Shown one piece after another: positions 23,166 to 34,646 of a DNA stretch of 64,000 nt. Location of the stretch: positions 7,750,001 through 7,814,000 of the forward strand of contig JAUEDM010000001.1 of assembly GCA_033439685.1 (NCBI GenBank), read 5' to 3'. A program made the translations under genes and the position numbers. The stretch's first letter is position 1. Every line of letters starts with the position of its first letter. Below the pieces are notes generated by a model. It made no database searches. It was not told where the DNA came from and saw only the letters and a list, made by a program, of their open reading frames with translations. This DNA comes from Apodospora peruviana. Its lineage: Eukaryota; Ascomycota; Sordariomycetes; Sordariales; Lasiosphaeriaceae.

Positions 23166-24960
23166 TCAAGGCCGATTCGACCTTGACGTGCCGTCGACGA
23201 CCAAGACTCCAGTGCATCGAAGTACCCGTCGTGGCTTGGGATGTTCGTTGTGGTTCCTGGGAGGGGTGGTCCTGTTGACAAGGGCATCCGGAATTTCCGG
23301 AACATGCGATGCGAATGTTGAGTTGTCGCTATTTTTTGAGGGCTGCTGCTCCACCGTGTTCGGATTCTGAGCAGAGGAAGAGGTCATGCTGACAGTATGC
23401 TTTGGAGGTGTGTTCTCGACGATGAGTTTGGTGGTGTCTGACTTGGACCTCGTTGGGATCACTTTCTCCCTTGGGCGAACACGCACGCCTTGGACAAGTT
23501 GTTTAAGATCATCGAGGGCTTTCTGACGAGTGCGAAATGTAACCACGACGGCACTGAGAGAGCTGTGAACCCTGTCGAGGGAGGTTCCTAATGACAATGC
23601 CCGCGGACCATGGCGCGCATCTGGCGCTCGTTGACCATAACTGCTTCTTCGTCGTTACCTTCGATGTGGGTGGAGGAAGGCAGGGTGGCGGCAAAGTTAT
23701 AAGACCCCGGATGGTGCACATTAGGGACGTTGCTGTGAGGAGATGGACATGGACAGTACTGTTGGCCGTGCCAAGGCATTTGCTGCGGCTGCATGCTCGG
23801 GTAGCCACTTTGAATCACGGGGTAGCTCATCCAGGGTGCCGGCGCTGGTGGATTCTGTGGACTAGGCATCTGTTGCCTTGTAGGCCTCCAAGTCCATGTC
23901 CCTTGGGGATTTGCAGTCCGTGGGAGCGGTGGGAAATCGTGGTCAACAAATAGATGCTCGTCCTTCCAGAAAAGTTCTCGGACAACGACTGCCCCGTCGC
24001 CTTGGCCATAGCGATAGCCGGGTTCATGGTATATTATCCGTCGACCTCGGAAATATGCTCCCCTTAGGACTCCTGCACGGAATGTTCTGTTTAGACTCGG
24101 CAGAGAATAACAGACGGTTTCCCCGGGCTTGCGGGACATTGACTTACTTACCTTGGACTTGCTTAAATGTGGAAACCCCTATCACTCGAATCCATCCAGA
24201 TTCCTTTCTTGCTCCCACGAGGTGGACGTATATGTCAAGTTTTGGGGAGAGCTGACACTTGACAAAATTCAAGATGTCTCGCCAGAAGGTCCACGCGGGA
24301 AGCTGAGGACGGAGAGTTAGAAAGAAGCAACGGCGGAGATTTAGGAATTCAGCAGCACTTACACCAGAGATAACAAAATAGTAAGGGCCAGTCACCGGAT
24401 CCCTGAACTAACGAGGACGCTCGCTGGACCGCCGCTGATAGTCATTCTGTACTCTTGAGGTGAAATCTGTGTGACAATCACTTGAATCCGGTGAGAGGAT
24501 GGAAAGACAGGGAGTTTGTCAATTCTTATTAGCTCATGGTCCTCGACAATGTCTCTGAGCTCCCCTGCCTTGATAAGGTCGAGGTTTCTGTACAGTGACT
24601 GGAAATATTTCAAAATTCTCCAGGTTTTTTTTGCAGGCCTGCCACACTTGCATTGCAGGCCGACTCTGGGTGTTGGTGGCATGTTGATTCCCTCTATCGA
24701 GGGCATCTCTGCCGGATTGGTTTAGGTGTTTATCGTCAACAACCAAGTAACCCTTTACCAAGGATTTTTCGGGGATTACCTTTAGTTCTCGTTTTTTGTC
24801 GAGGTTTGTCAAGGACTCTTGGCTCGCTAACTGTGAAGTAAGGAAAGCGATCCTGTTCCAAATGCCTTCTCGAGTTTGTATCAAGAGACAGTTCGTCCCA
24901 TAATCTAAATATGATGCGTACGACTGAGCAATCCCGCCCGGGATTGGCTCCAGTCGGCAT
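23166..24960 (-). CDS. Hypothetical protein, six exons
   Basis: Exons on the minus strand: 24960..24780, 24708..24453, 24402..24363, 24302..24152, 24072..23659, 23587..23166; 487 residues, all phases consistent. I do not recognise the family. The first half is globular-looking, with CKCGRPAKKTWRILKYFQ, LPAWTFWRDILNFVKCQLSP and FRGRRIIYHEPGYRYGQGDG segments. The C-terminal half is Pro/Gln/Ser-rich and probably disordered, with a short helical patch (TRQKALDDLKQLVQG). The third exon is only 40 nt. The start is uncertain: the frame is open upstream to a stop near 25018, and an additional first exon around 25120-25065 (beginning MAVVDSL) could splice in phase. No membrane segment or signal peptide is evident. 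Confidence 0.6.
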
Positions 24961-26034
24961 TTCATTGATATCAAAAGTTGACAAGGAGAAGGATAAAGCC
25001 ACCCAGTTGTTGTCTCACCACCAACTACAGCAGATCTCCGGAATTAGTCTAGTGCATCTCATTTGACGTTACACAGAAAGCCACAACTGTGAGAGAGTCG
25101 ACGACAGCCATCTGGGGCTCAAACGAGATCTAGACCTGGGGGTGCCGTAGGAGACGCAACTCAGCTGTCAGCTCTTAATCTCGCATAACACGTTAACACG
25201 TATTCCGTGGTCCGTACCCGAGACCGATAGGTCGGAATACCTATGCGGAGGAGAGAGAGGCTGGTAAATACCCCCTAACATGATAGGGGATTCTGAATGC
25301 GGTAAGGATAGATAGAATATGGCAGACAAACTTGCGCGCAGGAGTCGCCGAGGTCAATCTGCAGCCCACGCAGTCCCGTCCAGTCATGCTTGCAGTTCGT
25401 CAGGTGATGTCTCAGGGGAGAGAAGTTTCTGATGCCACCATTCCCAACAGCCAGGAGAATCTGATCTGTCATTTTTGGGGGATGCAGCTGTGGTTTTGGG
25501 CTGGTCCATGTCTTACCAAAGACAGCAATGTTGTACACGCCTCTTGACAGATTCGAGAGTCACTGCAGTCGTTGTGATGGACCAACGGCCCACAGCCCAA
25601 CTACCGTATGATCTCGAGTTACCGGATTCATAGGTGGGCATTTTGAGCAGAATGTCCCATGACAGCCCCTCATTTAGAGCATTCGTTAACTTGTCGTTTG
25701 TTGGAGTAAAGAATTGTTAAGAAATGCTCCAAATGAGGGGCTGTTACTGGACAAATTTGCTCAAATATGCCCCACATATGGATCCGTTAAACTCGAGATC
25801 ATCCGGTATCACAATCGTCATTAACATGTTTTTGTGGGGGACCCACTGACTTATATAAGGGTTAGGGTCATCATATCAGTCGCGATAAGAACTTAGCTTT
25901 AATTAACCGTTTCGGGACCAATGTCAACATTTGGTCCCATCCAACTTCGTGATTATTGTATGAACCTACCAAAAAAAATACACAAAACAGGTCGGCGAGA
26001 ACTAGCAAAAGGAATTACCTCGACATTAACCACC
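24961..26034. other. Divergent intergenic region with a foldback element
   Basis: 1.07 kb between the hypothetical gene (minus) and the coiled-coil gene (plus). It contains the inverted repeat at 25603-25807. An 87-codon frame at 25275-25538 (minus) has several Cys but no family resemblance and is not called. Confidence 0.65.
25603..25807. repeat. Foldback inverted repeat, MITE-like
   Basis: The left arm 25603-25690 and right arm 25716-25807 are imperfect inverted copies, about 80-85% matching by eye, separated by a 25-nt loop. The best-conserved core is ACAGCCCCTCATTT (left, from 25652) with its complement in the right arm; the outer ends share GATCTCGAGTT. There is no ORF inside. Size and structure fit a non-autonomous miniature inverted-repeat element. 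I cannot identify a clear target-site duplication. Confidence 0.75.
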
Positions 26035-27018
26035 ATGGCACGTCCATCCTCCCCCGCGAAACAAGCAGTCGCGCAACGCGCCGCAGCCAAACAAGTCCTC
26101 GAGACCCTCCAGTCCCTCCAGTCCGCCAACGCCGACAACATCACCATAATCAAGATCAGCGAGCCCATATCCAGCGCTCTAAACAACAGTAATAACAACG
26201 ATGCCGCTGCTGCGACGGTCCGCACCTCAGACGTATCCAACTCCTCCCTCGACAGCCCCACGCCCGCGAGCCTCGAAGCCGACCTCCTCCACTACCGCGA
26301 GCTCTTCGCCAAGCTGCGCTTCTCCTACGTTGAGCAAGTAACAAAAGAAAAGTTTATCCGCGCCATCGTCGGCGATCCGCCCTTGATCGTCACCCCGCAG
26401 GAAAATGCCGATCTCGAAGCTAGCAACGCGCTCGCCAAAGCGGACCTCAAGGCCCTCAAAACTGAAGTGACCGAAATGGTCGCCGAGCTCGAGGCCCGCG
26501 GTAGGCAGCTCGCGTCGCGCTACGAGCAGGTCCAGGTCGACACCGCTACGCTACACGATCTTGTGACCGAAAGTGGCAAGATGGCCGAGTTGGAAGCCAA
26601 AATTGGTGTCTTACGGGCCGGCGCGCAAGCAGCGAACAATACCAGTGAAAATCACAACCAAGACAGAGAAGAGATGGGCGAGATGATGAATCTGACGCTC
26701 GAAAAGACGGCCGCGCTGGTTAAACAGCGGAGGGCGATGCTGCAGGATCTGGACAGGCAGCTGGAACAGTTGGAGGAGAGGCTGGCGCCGCGGAGACAAA
26801 AGGAGCTGGAGAGGCTGCAGGCGGAAGTGGCTACGCTGGAAACCAAGAGGGCGAACGCTACTGCTGCCGCACGGGAGGCCAAGAGGAGGCGGGAGAATCT
26901 CGCCCAGGGAGGGGTCGAGGACGACCTGGAGGCTAGAGGGAGGTGGTATAGGGCGTCCGAGGTGGCATTGAGGCAGATGTTGGACGTCAAAGAGGGGGTG
27001 AGGGACCTAGCTGCCTAG
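26035..27018 (+). CDS. Coiled-coil protein, possible kinetochore Sim4/CENP-K-type subunit
   Basis: A single exon of 327 residues. The start is the ATG in a strong context (CACCATGG); the frame is open upstream to 25921 but that stretch is AT-rich and less protein-like. Residues 1-85 are Ala/Ser/Asn-rich. A conserved-looking block follows (LLHYRELFAKLRFSYVEQVT then KEKFIRAIVGDPP). From about residue 120 to the end it is nearly continuous heptad-type coiled coil, rich in Glu, Leu, Lys, Arg and Ala. My recollection is that the HYRELF-KLRFSY-EQVTKEK block belongs to the fungal CENP-K/Sim4 kinetochore family, but I am not sure. A structural coiled-coil protein is the safe description. Confidence 0.7.
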   Translation: MARPSSPAKQAVAQRAAAKQVLETLQSLQSANADNITIIKISEPISSALNNSNNNDAAAATVRTSDVSNSSLDSPTPASLEADLLHYRELFAKLRFSYVEQVTKEKFIRAIVGDPPLIVTPQENADLEASNALAKADLKALKTEVTEMVAELEARGRQLASRYEQVQVDTATLHDLVTESGKMAELEAKIGVLRAGAQAANNTSENHNQDREEMGEMMNLTLEKTAALVKQRRAMLQDLDRQLEQLEERLAPRRQKELERLQAEVATLETKRANATAAAREAKRRRENLAQGGVEDDLEARGRWYRASEVALRQMLDVKEGVRDLAA

Positions 27019-28021
27019 GTGCCTACCTAAGTCGGTGCTGTGGTGGCTTGTTATTTGTGTTTGGGTCGGGCTGTAAATGTTTCGATTATGTATGATGATG
27101 TCCTACGAAGTACTGCATGGGTTAGATCTGTTTTGCGGTTGGTTATACGGGATGGACTGGGCATATTGAGGTGGGTAGGGCAGGCTGTATTTAACTGGCG
27201 TTTTGGCGGTCCGGTTCTGAGAAATGAGATAGCGAAAATGACGCTGGGGATGTCTTTGATGGTTTTGTTATGTGGTATCTTGGTACCTAGCGCCTAGGTA
27301 TCCTCACAGCTGACAAGTTGTGGACTTGTGCAACGGCAACTTAGGTCTTAGCGACCTGGAACGAAGGCGTATCCGTTAGGGGGTGTCTCGAACCAGATCA
27401 CGTGTAGGTCAACAGTGGACAAATGGGGGATCTGCCTGCTTCGTCACTGACAAACTACAGCGGGGTCCGGAGTAATGTTCACTGCATAAGGTACCTAACC
27501 GATGAGAGTTATGTGCCGTCTGTCTATGACCGTGTCTGTTCAAGCTGTCCCCGTTGATTTACGCTTATCGTGGAGTCAGACGCCACAAGCGTGAGAATGG
27601 AGCGAACACTAGATGGGATGTACTGATAGAGCGAGAGAGGGGGCGGGCCGAGCAGAACATATTTATTCTGATAACAACACCTTGCCAAGTATCAGATTCG
27701 CCCCCATTCTATCATGGATCTCTGCCTCCGGAGAACAGATACAGTAAGTAGGTAGCAGTCGGTGAGATGCAGACGAGCGGCAGTCGCAAAAAGTCCGATC
27801 CACTTGGTCCAACCCCTCACACGGGCACTCGTCTTAACGAATGCCGAGGACGGAACAAAGACGAGCTGTTTGCTGTCTCTCCGACAAACTTGGGAATTCT
27901 GGAGTCAAAGCGACCGGTTTCCGGGATTATATCGATTAAACTTTGTAGACCACATTATCACGACTACCTTACTCGTCAGTGTACCTGGTGCCTTGCGCCT
28001 CTGCACTATCAAAATTCATCC
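27019..28021. other. Intergenic between coiled-coil gene and mutarotase gene
   Basis: 1.0 kb; 3' UTR of the coiled-coil gene and promoter/leader of the mutarotase gene, both plus strand. The mutarotase frame is open back to an ATG at 27767, so the last 255 bases might be coding, but they lack family resemblance. Confidence 0.6.
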
Positions 28022-28566
28022 ATGATGTCACAACTGTGGTCTCCAACAAGTGGTCTACCGAGACCCAAGACCCCACCAACGGCCTCTGCCGGTCTGGAGT
28101 TACCGCTTTCGCCAGGCGGCACCACCAGGGTCAGATGGCCCGGACGTCGCTTTGCGCAGATCGTCAAGTTGAAGCCCGAGTTCATCGACAAGTACAAAGA
28201 AGTCCATGCTGCGGTCTGGCCTGAGGTTCTGAAGCAGATCAAGGACTGTAACATTCAAGACTGTACGTCCATCTCGCCATCAAAATTTTATCTGCCCCTT
28301 TCGATCTATTCACTTCGCTCACATATCCGCGATAAACAGACAGTATTTTTCATGACCCCGGGACTGGAATACTCTTTGCCAACTTCAAGTACGTCGGGTA
28401 CGACTTCGACGGCGACATGGAGAAGATGCGTGACAATCCCAAGGTGCGGGAGTGGTGGAGGATGACCGATGGCTTCCAGGAATCTCTGGTTCCGGGAGCC
28501 ACGAGTAGCGAGACGGGGGAGCCTTCTTGGTGGAAGCCAGTCGAGGAGGTCTTTTACCAGCCTTGA
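28022..28566 (+). CDS. L-rhamnose mutarotase family protein
   Basis: Two exons, 28022..28262 and 28340..28566, encode 155 residues. The junction codon T|AC gives NIQDYSIFHD. The domain starts at RFAQIVKLKPEFIDKYKEVHAAVWPEVLKQI and ends with MRDNPKVREWWRMTDGFQES, both hallmark blocks of this small alpha/beta-barrel (ferredoxin-like) family. The His in KEVHAAVWP and the paired Trp in REWW are conserved in family members. The enzyme interconverts the alpha and beta anomers of L-rhamnose; related fungal proteins may act on other sugars. The start was placed at MMSQL just ahead of the domain; an in-frame ATG at 27767 would add 85 poorly conserved residues. Confidence 0.85.
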
Positions 28567-29165
28567 TATACGTGCGTGCCTATAAGGTATGGAGACAGAG
28601 GTCGCACGTATCTAAACCTCTGAAATCTGTCTCCATTTTCAATTGAACAGTGATGTTCAGCCAACCCACGTATCATCCTGGGCTTCGGCAGTCTGACCGT
28701 GTGGCAGCGTATGGGGTGTCGGTGGCAACGTCGAGCTGGCGGTGAGTCGGTATAGGAGAGGGTCACCTAGACGGGCTAGACTACCACGTAGTATCTGCAA
28801 TGACCTCCTAAAAGCCTAGGCAGGGCAGCTTTGCGGAGAAGCATACGTGCTCCAGGTATTGTCTGCATGACGTACCTGTCCTCAGTATTATACACCATTC
28901 CACGGTAAATAGCAGCCATCGGGTACTTACAAGGGTCACAGCTTGTGACTTTTCGGGGCTCCTAGTAGCGATCCTGGAAATACCTATTTAAGCAGCAAAA
29001 GATGCCTTGTACGGGTTAAATACCGTCTACCCGCCAATCGCATAAGATGCTACGGACAAGGATCTTACAGGGTTGTGTGAAGTGCTCGATGGCTACTATT
29101 TACCATGGAACAGTGTACCGGTGCGATTTGAGGCGAGACTTCACATTCATGAAAACAGGTCGGCA
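28567..29165. other. Intergenic, convergent 3' ends
   Basis: 0.6 kb between the stops of the mutarotase (plus) and the thioredoxin-like gene (minus). Nothing beyond short chance ORFs. Confidence 0.7.
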
Positions 29166-29888
29166 TCATGTGGACTTGCCGAATATGCTGTTGAAAATAT
29201 TCCCGACGACAGAACCACCACCTCCTCCACGGGTGCCGTGTCGTCGCGCCTCGTTGCGAATCCTGGAGTTGTCCCAGTCAGACTTGGTCTCTTTGAGACC
29301 CTTCCACAACACCAGAAAATTACATACCATTCCTCAAGAAATCTTCGGTCGGACAGTTTCCTGCCATCCGAGATCTTGGTCGCAACCTGTGCTTCCTGGA
29401 CGTCGAAACTAAGCAGAGTCGGGACCGTATTTATCATGTAGGTAAGCCCTAGCCCGGCGGCCATGAGATCGGGGGCATCGTATTCGACTTCGCAGTACCC
29501 AACACCTCCTTCTGCCTCGCCAACTCCTGCCTCAATAATGCTCTGAATAAGAGGTGCCACGGTACGACATGTAGGACAATAAGACGTCGTCCACAGCGTC
29601 AGAAGCGGCGTGCGCGAAGAGGCAGAGAGGAGTTGATAGGTGTGGAACTGATCCAGATTCCGAACACTGCCGACAGACACTCGAGGTATTAGAGATTGCA
29701 TATTATAAGGATAAACCCCGAATGAGACCAACATACGATGCATAGACTTGGTTCCGAGTTTCTGCTTTCCTCGATGTTGAAAATCTGGCCTGGGAGGCTG
29801 GTTGCGGATTGCATGTGAAAGCGGCGAGGGCGGCGACGGGCAACAGCCGCACCGAGGGCACAACGCTTGATGGACGTACGATATGCAT
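29166..29888 (-). CDS. Mitochondrial thioredoxin-like protein
   Basis: Three exons on the minus strand: 29888..29737, 29666..29328, 29262..29166; 195 residues. The first exon (MHIVRPSSVVPSVRLLPVAA) is basic, Ser/Ala-rich and without acids, so a mitochondrial presequence. The thioredoxin fold follows: a LLTLWTTSYCPTC strand-turn with CPTC replacing the usual CGPC, a YMINTVPTLLSF stretch carrying the cis-Pro (Val-Pro), and a final LEEW helix. The tail ends with a glycine-rich turn and FNSIFGKST. Substrate unknown. The CxxC keeps both redox cysteines, so oxidoreductase activity is plausible. Confidence 0.82.
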
Positions 29889-31500
29889 GCTGCCAATCGA
29901 TCGATCCTGACCCGCGAGCTGAGATAAGTTTGATGGCAATGAATGGATCAAGAAGCTGTCGGATGTTCGAGAAAAGAGCACTTAACTGACTTTCGTCGTT
30001 CTGCAGTGCGACGTAGACATTAAACAGCTTATTTAGCGGCAATGCCAAATGGCGTACTACTGCCAAGATGTGGGGTGTGCGTCATTGCACATGGTTGCGC
30101 CTTGTCCGAAATTTTAGGGGACCAACAGCAGCAGCTCACGACGCGGGGCAAACCTGACTGCCAAGGATGGCCCACAAATGGTCCCATGTGAGCAGCCTCG
30201 GGCTTCTCTTACTCCGTATCCATCCCCCACCGTGTCCACCTAACCGACATCTGCGGACTCGCAAAGCCAAAGCCTCGCCCATTTGTTTCGCCGTTTATCT
30301 TTTGTCGAGACTAGCGCGGGACGAGCCTAATTGTTTTTCGATCTAACATATTATTAGTGCAACAATCTCCGCGCTGCAGATATCTGTCAAACTGTGCGGG
30401 GATCATCATCCGATACGCAGCACGGAGGAATCCGGATGGCCCAGGGCAGCACGAGACAGCGGCCCGCGTGCTCCGCCCCGGGCATTGAAGAGTTCAATAT
30501 CACCGTGCCTGCCTCCCAACAGTGAGATCGGGTATTCCGTAGAGTACCGTGAGTGTCTTTTTTCCCACAAGCTGTCGCTGCTGGAGACTCACCAGGTTCC
30601 ACTGCAACGGTCTCGGACTTGGTGTCTTCTAAAAGTCCATGGATCTAAGTGGCGGTGCCGGAGAACCTTGCTGGAGATGTGTCCAGAATCCGATCGCCTG
30701 CGAGACTGAATCGTTGCCCAACCTCTCAATGCGTGCCTCCCAGGTGCCATGTTGGTCGACGCTTCTTGGGCTCCATCTTGGCAGGCTAGGCGACCAACAA
30801 AAGACGGTGCGGTGAAGATATGCCAACCTCTAGACATAGTCTGTGCCGTACCTGATACCGAAAGACATTTGCCCATCCAATCGATTCAAGCCGTAGTAGC
30901 GGCGTGAGATGCACTTGACCCATGTTGGCGGACCGCAAATACACATATCAGCGAAAACAAGCCGCTTCCTGCCATCATCCGGGCGCGTCACTTGACTTGT
31001 CTCTTCTGATCTGGGCAGGGCCGATCCCTGTGTTTGCCCCAGTACATCTGCAGATATTCTAAGCACTTAAATCCGGATGGGAAGGAGAGGCTTCCAGGTT
31101 CTCGGCATTGTGCTTGGCTGGGGTTACAACCGTTGGCTTGACGCCTTTTGCGCCTCGTTATCTCTATTTCCTCCCTCACATTCTCAGACCTCGTCGCGAT
31201 CCTAAGCATACATATCTCCCTACCCTGCCTCGTCGCACACACCTAACTCCTCATTCTTTCTGTATTAATTTATCACTCCGACATATTTTCTGGTTCTATA
31301 TATTATAGTTTCACCTAGACCTTTTCTCCCGAGTCTTCTGCTGCACACGCGCAACTTTGTTTGGCCCTAAACGGAAGTTCGGGATCCTCTCGTCGTATCT
31401 TGGGTTGCGTCACGCCCGCCGGGAAGTGCATCCAAACCTCCGAAACTCTCTCGTCCAGCTCTCCTGATCGGGCAAGGGAGTCAAATCGGCAGACGCCACC
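29889..31500. other. Divergent promoter region
   Basis: 1.6 kb between the starts of the thioredoxin-like gene (minus) and the MFS gene (plus). The last 300 bases before 31501 are pyrimidine-rich on the plus strand, as expected of a promoter/leader. ORFs at 30589-30876 and 30988-31242 (minus) have no domain resemblance. Confidence 0.65.
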
Positions 31501-33860
31501 ATGGCTACGGCCGCAGACGGGGGGGAGCGACCGCAACAGAGGTCACGGCTCTCCTTCTTCCCACGTATATCAACAGCTGGGGGTGGCGCCGTACAGGAAA
31601 AGTCGGGACCACCAAAATGGAACATGGGGATGCTAAACGACAAAGAAACCATTGAAGTTCCAGGTATTTCAAACTTCCGAAAATACTTGAGATGTTGGGC
31701 GAATACTCATCCTACAAATAGGCTCCGTCCTTCTGCTGGCTCCTGATCACAATGAACCCCTGGGTCTGAGAAACGCCCCAGCGAGGACGTCTCACTCATC
31801 ACTTCCAACTGGCATACCGCACCCGCCACCAGAAACCCCGGCAGATGAGCGGAAGAAAACCAACGATGGCAAGATCATTCTGGAACCCCAGCCAGAAGAT
31901 TCGGCCAACGATCCGCTCAACTGGCCGGCATGGCGGAGAGATGCAGCCTTGCTCTCCCTGGGTCTTTTCTGCATGCTGGGTGGTGGAACTACCCCGATCC
32001 TTGCCGCAGGGTTTACCAACGTCGCCAATGACTTTGATGTTAGCGTTTCTGATGTCTCGCTCACCACGGGCTTGTACATGATGGGCATGGGGCTGGGCTC
32101 CGTCATTTTCTCACCAACGGCAATCTTGTGGGGCAAGAGGCCGGTCTACCTGTTTGGAGCTTTTCTCTTTGTCATCACGTCGGTCTGGTGCGCCGTGTCG
32201 CCAAATTTCACGTCGTTGGTGTTGGCTCGGATCTTCCAGGGCGTAGCCGTCAGTCCGGTCGAGTGTCTTCCCTCCGCCACTATCGCCGAGATCTTCTTTC
32301 TCCACGAGCGCGCTTTCCGAATCGGCATTTACACCCTGTTGTTGCTTGGCGGAAAGAATCTTGTGCCTCTAGTCAGCGCAGCTATTATGGATAGACTAGA
32401 ATGGCGCTGGGTATTCTGGTGAGTTTAAATATTGAAATCTGTATTGGTAGGTAGCCAGATCTGACCTCGACCCGTTTAGGATTCTGGCCATAATTGTCGG
32501 TTTCTGTGGGTTTCTCTTATTTCTGTTCGTTCCCGAGACTTTCTGGGACCGCGTCCCACACGCCAAAAAGCCACGAGTGAGCTCAAGCAGGCCAAGTTTC
32601 TTCCGGCGTTACTCGTCGAAGCACCAGACTCCACAGCTGGGAGCTCCCACAACACCAGCGGAGGTTACTCATCATTCCGAACCTATCGGTGATGTTGCCG
32701 CAGCTGCGGTGTCACCTCCTCCACCTGTGGCATCATCTCCGGTATCACCCTCTCCGGTGACACCCCACCGTGTGAAGCATGCGCACCACGTTGGCTTCGC
32801 TCCAGACCCCGAGATCGAAGCTAAGAAACGCCGGAGCGAGGAAGCTGGTGAACCGTCAGGTCAAAGTACTCATGATGGAGAGCCTTCAACCACCACCGCG
32901 AATGGGCCGCCTTCCTCCGATGTCTCCAGCAACACTCACGTGGCCAAAGCACCAACTCCACCCGAGAGGATAATCACCCACCCGGCGCAGAGATCTCCTG
33001 CTCAGCATTCCTACTTACCTGACACCGACAGCGAGTCGCAGTCAGTCACAAGCCCCCGCACGATGTTCAGCGAGCGGCAGCCATACACAGCCGCACTGCG
33101 CGAGCAGCCGCCGCGGTCGTTTATCCAACAGCTCAAGCCGTTCCACGGCCGGCTGAACCAGGACAAGTGGCACAAGGTGGCCATCCGCCCCCTCATCCTC
33201 TTCTCGTACCCCGCCGTGCTGTGGTCCGCCATCGTCTACTCTTGCTCGGTTGGTTGGCTTATCGTGATATCGGAGTCGGTGGCGGTTATCTTCCGCGAGG
33301 GGCACTACGAATTCGACGCGCTCCAGACGGGCCTGGTGTACATCAGCCCTTTTATCGGCGGCATCCTGGGGACCGCGGTCGCGGGCAAGGTGTCGGATGT
33401 GATTGTGAAGGCGATGGCGCGCCGCAACGGCGGCCTGTACGAGCCCGAGTTCCGGCTGGTGATGGCGATTCCTGTTGCCATCACGACGGTCATTGGCCTG
33501 ATGGGGTTTGGATGGTCGGCGCAGTTGGGCGATCACTGGATCGTGCCGACTGCGTTCTTTGGGATCGTGTCGTTTGGGTGCTCGCTTGGCTCGACGACGA
33601 GCATCACCTTTTGTGTGGACAGCTACAGACAGTATGCGGGTGAGGCGCTGGTGACGCTCAACTTTAGCAAGAACATTTTTCATGGGTTGGTCTTTAGTCT
33701 GTTTGTTACCGGTTGGCTGACGGCGGACGGGCCCAAGACGGTGTACATCTGGATTGGTGTGATCCAGCTGATTTTGCTGTTTGCGACGATTCCGATGTAT
33801 ATCTATGGCAAGAGGGCGAGGATGTGGACTGTGAGGAAGAACTTTATGGAGAAGTTTTAG
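31501..33860 (+). CDS. Major facilitator superfamily transporter (DHA1/Hol1-like)
   Basis: Three exons, 31501..31663, 31722..32418 and 32480..33860, encode 746 residues with phases 1, 2 and 0. The N-terminal 140 residues are hydrophilic and end in the DPLNWPAWRRD signature that precedes TM1 in fungal DHA1 transporters. Six helices follow to PETFWDR, with the R-I-F-Q-G-x4-P block in TM4. A roughly 200-residue Ser/Pro/Thr-rich cytoplasmic loop (about 315-515) then separates the second set of six helices, starting at HKVAIRPLILFSYPAVLW. Presumably a plasma-membrane proton-coupled transporter. Related proteins carry drugs, polyamines or other cations; the substrate cannot be inferred. The long central loop is typical of this subfamily and is a likely regulatory target. 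Confidence 0.9.
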
Positions 33861-34646
33861 GTGAACTTTCGCAAGATTCAGTATTGAGCAGGCAGATTGG
33901 ATTAGGCGGAGACTTGGGTCATTGAAATTGTTTGTTTATTGCTAGGCGTTGGTGGTGTTGTTTTGCTTTGTATTTCTCGGGTGGAAGTCTTGATGGTTCT
34001 AGGAGAATATCATATATGGTGGTTTCAATCATCTTTGAGACATGAAGAATTATATCACTGTCAGGTTTGTCTAGAAGAACACTGGTGTTCCCCTCTCTAA
34101 CTCGTCAACGTCCTCCCGATATGCTGTTACTGTCATACTGATGAATGAGTTACATGGATTCCATGGTGTTCACCTCAAACCTTGAGCAGCCCAGCAATCT
34201 CTGAATTTGGTATAAGTGCACCATATGTTGACTATTTTTTTTTCATTATCTCCAAAAATAGCACTGATAACATTGAGTCGTATAAAGTCATGAAAACACA
34301 GAACACTCAAGCCTCAGGCTGGTAGCTGAATGTTGGTGTTCAGGGGAACCAGCACAGTAAGAACGCCACAACCCACACCGTGCAATCTTGTCATTGCCCC
34401 TCCCCCGCCATCACAAGCTTGTGTGTGAGTGAACTTCTCACAGTGCGCTCACTCGTAAGTGAGGTAAGTAACCTATCTACAATATCCTTTCACGTATATA
34501 TCTATATATAAACTAACTAATTCGGACAAGAGATAGGGAAAACACAGCGCCAGACTATATTTTAAACCCCCGCTGAAAGGGAAAGGTGGTTGGTTCTTGA
34601 GAAGGAAGAAGGTCTCCTGCGATCAGGAAAAGAAAAAAAGGAAAAC
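33861..34646. other. Intergenic between MFS and ELP6
   Basis: 0.79 kb, AT-rich, with the MFS 3' UTR and the ELP6 promoter. A short TA-rich run lies near 34494-34510. No gene seen. Confidence 0.7.

Noticed and set aside
25275..25538. 87-codon Cys-containing minus-strand ORF
   Set aside because: Non-ATG start or weak context, no signal peptide, no recognisable domain.
27767..28021. N-terminal extension of the mutarotase
   Set aside because: In frame with an ATG but unrelated to the family and rich in unusual codons; more likely 5' leader.
33042..33683. 213-codon antisense ORF within the MFS gene
   Set aside because: Shadow of the GC-rich coding strand; Arg/His-rich product without domains.
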